Assembly: GCA_964640085.1 (NCBI GenBank)
Contig: CAZXFA010000021.1
Span: 1-46,274 of the forward strand
Direction of reading: 5' to 3'
Source: CAZXFA01 sp964640085
GTDB lineage: Bacteria; Actinomycetota; UBA4738; HRBIN12
DNA length: 46,274 nt
Below are positions 45,210 through 46,274 of this stretch, piece after piece. Each line of letters starts with the position of its first letter. Within the stretch, counting starts at the first letter, position 1. The position numbers were made by a program, and so were the translations under genes. Under the pieces are notes generated by a model. That model made no database searches, was not told the origin of the DNA, and worked only from the letters and a program-made list of their open reading frames with translations.

Positions 45210-46274
45210 TCAGCGAGCTCCGGGGAACCCCAGATCGACCCGGCTCGTGGCGGGATCCGGCCACCGGACGGTGACCGCCTTCTCCCGCGTCCAGAAGTGG
45301 ATCCCCTCCGGCCCATACATCTTGCTATCGCCGAACAGGGACTCCTTCCAGCCTCCGAAGGAGTAGAAGGCGAGCGGCACCGGGATCGGCACGTTGATGC
45401 CCGCCATCCCGGCCTCGACGTCGAACACGAACCGCCGGGCGGCGCCACCATCGCGGGTGAAGATCGCCGCGCCGTTGCCCCACCGGTTGCGGGAGATCAG
45501 CCCGATCGCGTGGTCATAAGCTTCGGCGCGCACGACCGTCATCACCGGCCCGAAGATCTCGTCCCGGTAGCAGTCCATCCCGGGCTCGACGCGGTCGATC
45601 ACCGAAGGCCCGACGAAGAAGCCGGTGCCCCACAGCGGGTGCTCGCGCCCGTCGACCAGGACCTCGGCGCCCTGCCCGCGGGCGCCGTCGAGGTAGGAGA
45701 TGACCCGGTCCCGATGCTCGCGGGAGATCAGCGGGCCCATCTCGCTCTCCGGGTCCATGCCGTCACCGACCCGGAGCTTCGCCGCGCGATCGAGGATCGC
45801 CTCCATCAGCGGTCCCGCCGCGTCGCCGACCGGCACGACCGTGGCGATCGCCATGCAACGCTCGCCCGCGGAGCCGTACACGGCGGAGACGGCCGCGTCG
45901 GCCGCCATCCCGATGTCGGCGTCCGGGAGGACGATCATGTGGTTCTTCGCGCCGGCCAGGGCCTGGACGCGCTTGCCGTTGGCGGCGGCCGTCGCGTAGA
46001 CGTGCCGCGCCACGGGGGTGGAGCCCACGAAGCTCACGGCCTTGATGTCGGGGTGCTCGAGGATCCGGTCGACCACGACCCGGTCTCCCTGCACGATCTG
46101 GAAGACGCCGTCGGGGAGGCCCGCGTCGCGGAACGCCTCGGCGAGGAGCAAGGAGGCGCTCGGGTCCTTCTCCGAGGGCTTGAGGATGAAGCAGTTGCCG
46201 GCGGCCATCGCCGCGGCGCACATCCACATCGGGACCATCGCCGGGAAGTTGAAGGGCGTGATGCCGGCCACCAC
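45210..46274 (-). CDS. mmsA: Methylmalonate-semialdehyde dehydrogenase, 5' end cut by window edge
   Basis: The last 354 codons of an aldehyde dehydrogenase. VAGITPFNFPAMVPMWMCAA opens at the window edge. Later come LKPSEKDPSASLLLAEAFRD, FVGSTPVARHVYATAAANGK, the catalytic cysteine in AVYGSAGERCMAIA, and the C-terminal FYSFGGWKESLFGD that marks CoA-acylating methylmalonate-semialdehyde dehydrogenases. The usual active-site glutamate is replaced in this family; here the sequence KRVQALAGAKNHM fits. It makes propionyl-CoA in valine and inositol catabolism. About 130-140 N-terminal residues, with the true start, lie beyond 46274. Confidence 0.94.
   Translation of the reverse strand: MVAGITPFNFPAMVPMWMCAAAMAAGNCFILKPSEKDPSASLLLAEAFRDAGLPDGVFQIVQGDRVVVDRILEHPDIKAVSFVGSTPVARHVYATAAANGKRVQALAGAKNHMIVLPDADIGMAADAAVSAVYGSAGERCMAIATVVPVGDAAGPLMEAILDRAAKLRVGDGMDPESEMGPLISREHRDRVISYLDGARGQGAEVLVDGREHPLWGTGFFVGPSVIDRVEPGMDCYRDEIFGPVMTVVRAEAYDHAIGLISRNRWGNGAAIFTRDGGAARRFVFDVEAGMAGINVPIPVPLAFYSFGGWKESLFGDSKMYGPEGIHFWTREKAVTVRWPDPATSRVDLGFPGAR

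Noticed and set aside
1..46274. CRISPR array, IS element or attachment sites
   Set aside because: No regularly spaced repeats, transposase motifs or paired direct repeats next to the tRNAs were found by eye.

Overview
The window is very GC-rich DNA (third codon positions almost all G or C) from a bacterium that looks like a member of the Actinomycetota, probably an uncultured or deep-branching lineage. The grounds are a galU-glp/moeA-moaC-SepX/GlpR-like cluster, an MptA/MptB-type mannosyltransferase, heavy GTG start use, stop/start overlaps (GTGA, ATGA), and many start codons sitting 6-8 nt behind a TANNNT -10 box, as in actinobacterial leaderless genes. A 100-N run at 2707-2806 marks a scaffold gap, so this is a draft or metagenome assembly. 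No CRISPR array, insertion sequence or prophage was seen.

Layout. 1-3.7 kb: tRNA-Arg(CCT) followed by a decayed accessory stretch with a truncated hydrolase, a DUF2007-like gene, a zinc-ribbon microprotein, a RelE/Phd-type toxin-antitoxin pair with a frameshifted antitoxin, and the gap. 3.7-6.1 kb: cyclic-nucleotide-binding protein, 2OG-Fe(II) oxygenase-like protein, and a TauE/SafE exporter with its DUF1634 partner. 6.3-10.8 kb: a soxDAGB-type operon whose alpha subunit keeps four cysteines suited to a [2Fe-2S] cluster. 10.8-13.4 kb: small orphan gene, CBS protein, AmrS radical SAM enzyme and AmrB/MEMO protein. 13.4-17.2 kb: small genes, an ArsR-VOC pair with a promoter-embedded operator, mmuM, a DUF2269-like membrane protein and rlmN.

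17.2-25.2 kb: two convergent, 3'-overlapping polytopic membrane proteins (one GT-C type), tldD-tldE, and an OmpR-type two-component system. 25.3-31.9 kb: a tightly coupled run of GT2, DUF2064, SAM methyltransferase, cytochrome-b/sulfite-oxidase fusion, two membrane proteins, an epimerase, then a DM13 protein. This is the best candidate for an undescribed system. 31.9-34.8 kb (minus strand): UppP, SAF-domain protein, a 58-aa protein, MTA phosphorylase and FmdB zinc ribbon. 34.9-38.3 kb: galU, glp/moeA, moaC and the SepX/GlpR-like gene. 38.3-40 kb: a translin-family protein, then tRNA-Ala(CGC) with proline dehydrogenase starting 3 nt behind it. 40-42 kb: an ECF sigma factor and its membrane partner, and a small membrane protein. 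42-46.3 kb: DNA-3-methyladenine glycosylase I and a PLP decarboxylase firing divergently from overlapping -10 boxes, a baeRF protein, and the end of mmsA, cut by the window edge.

Linked functions: C1/N-methyl amino acid oxidation (sox genes, mmuM, MTA phosphorylase), molybdenum cofactor supply (moaC, moeA/glp) for the SUOX-like oxidoreductase, and proline and valine catabolism (PRODH, MmsA). Function calls rest on motifs and family memory; no database search was run.
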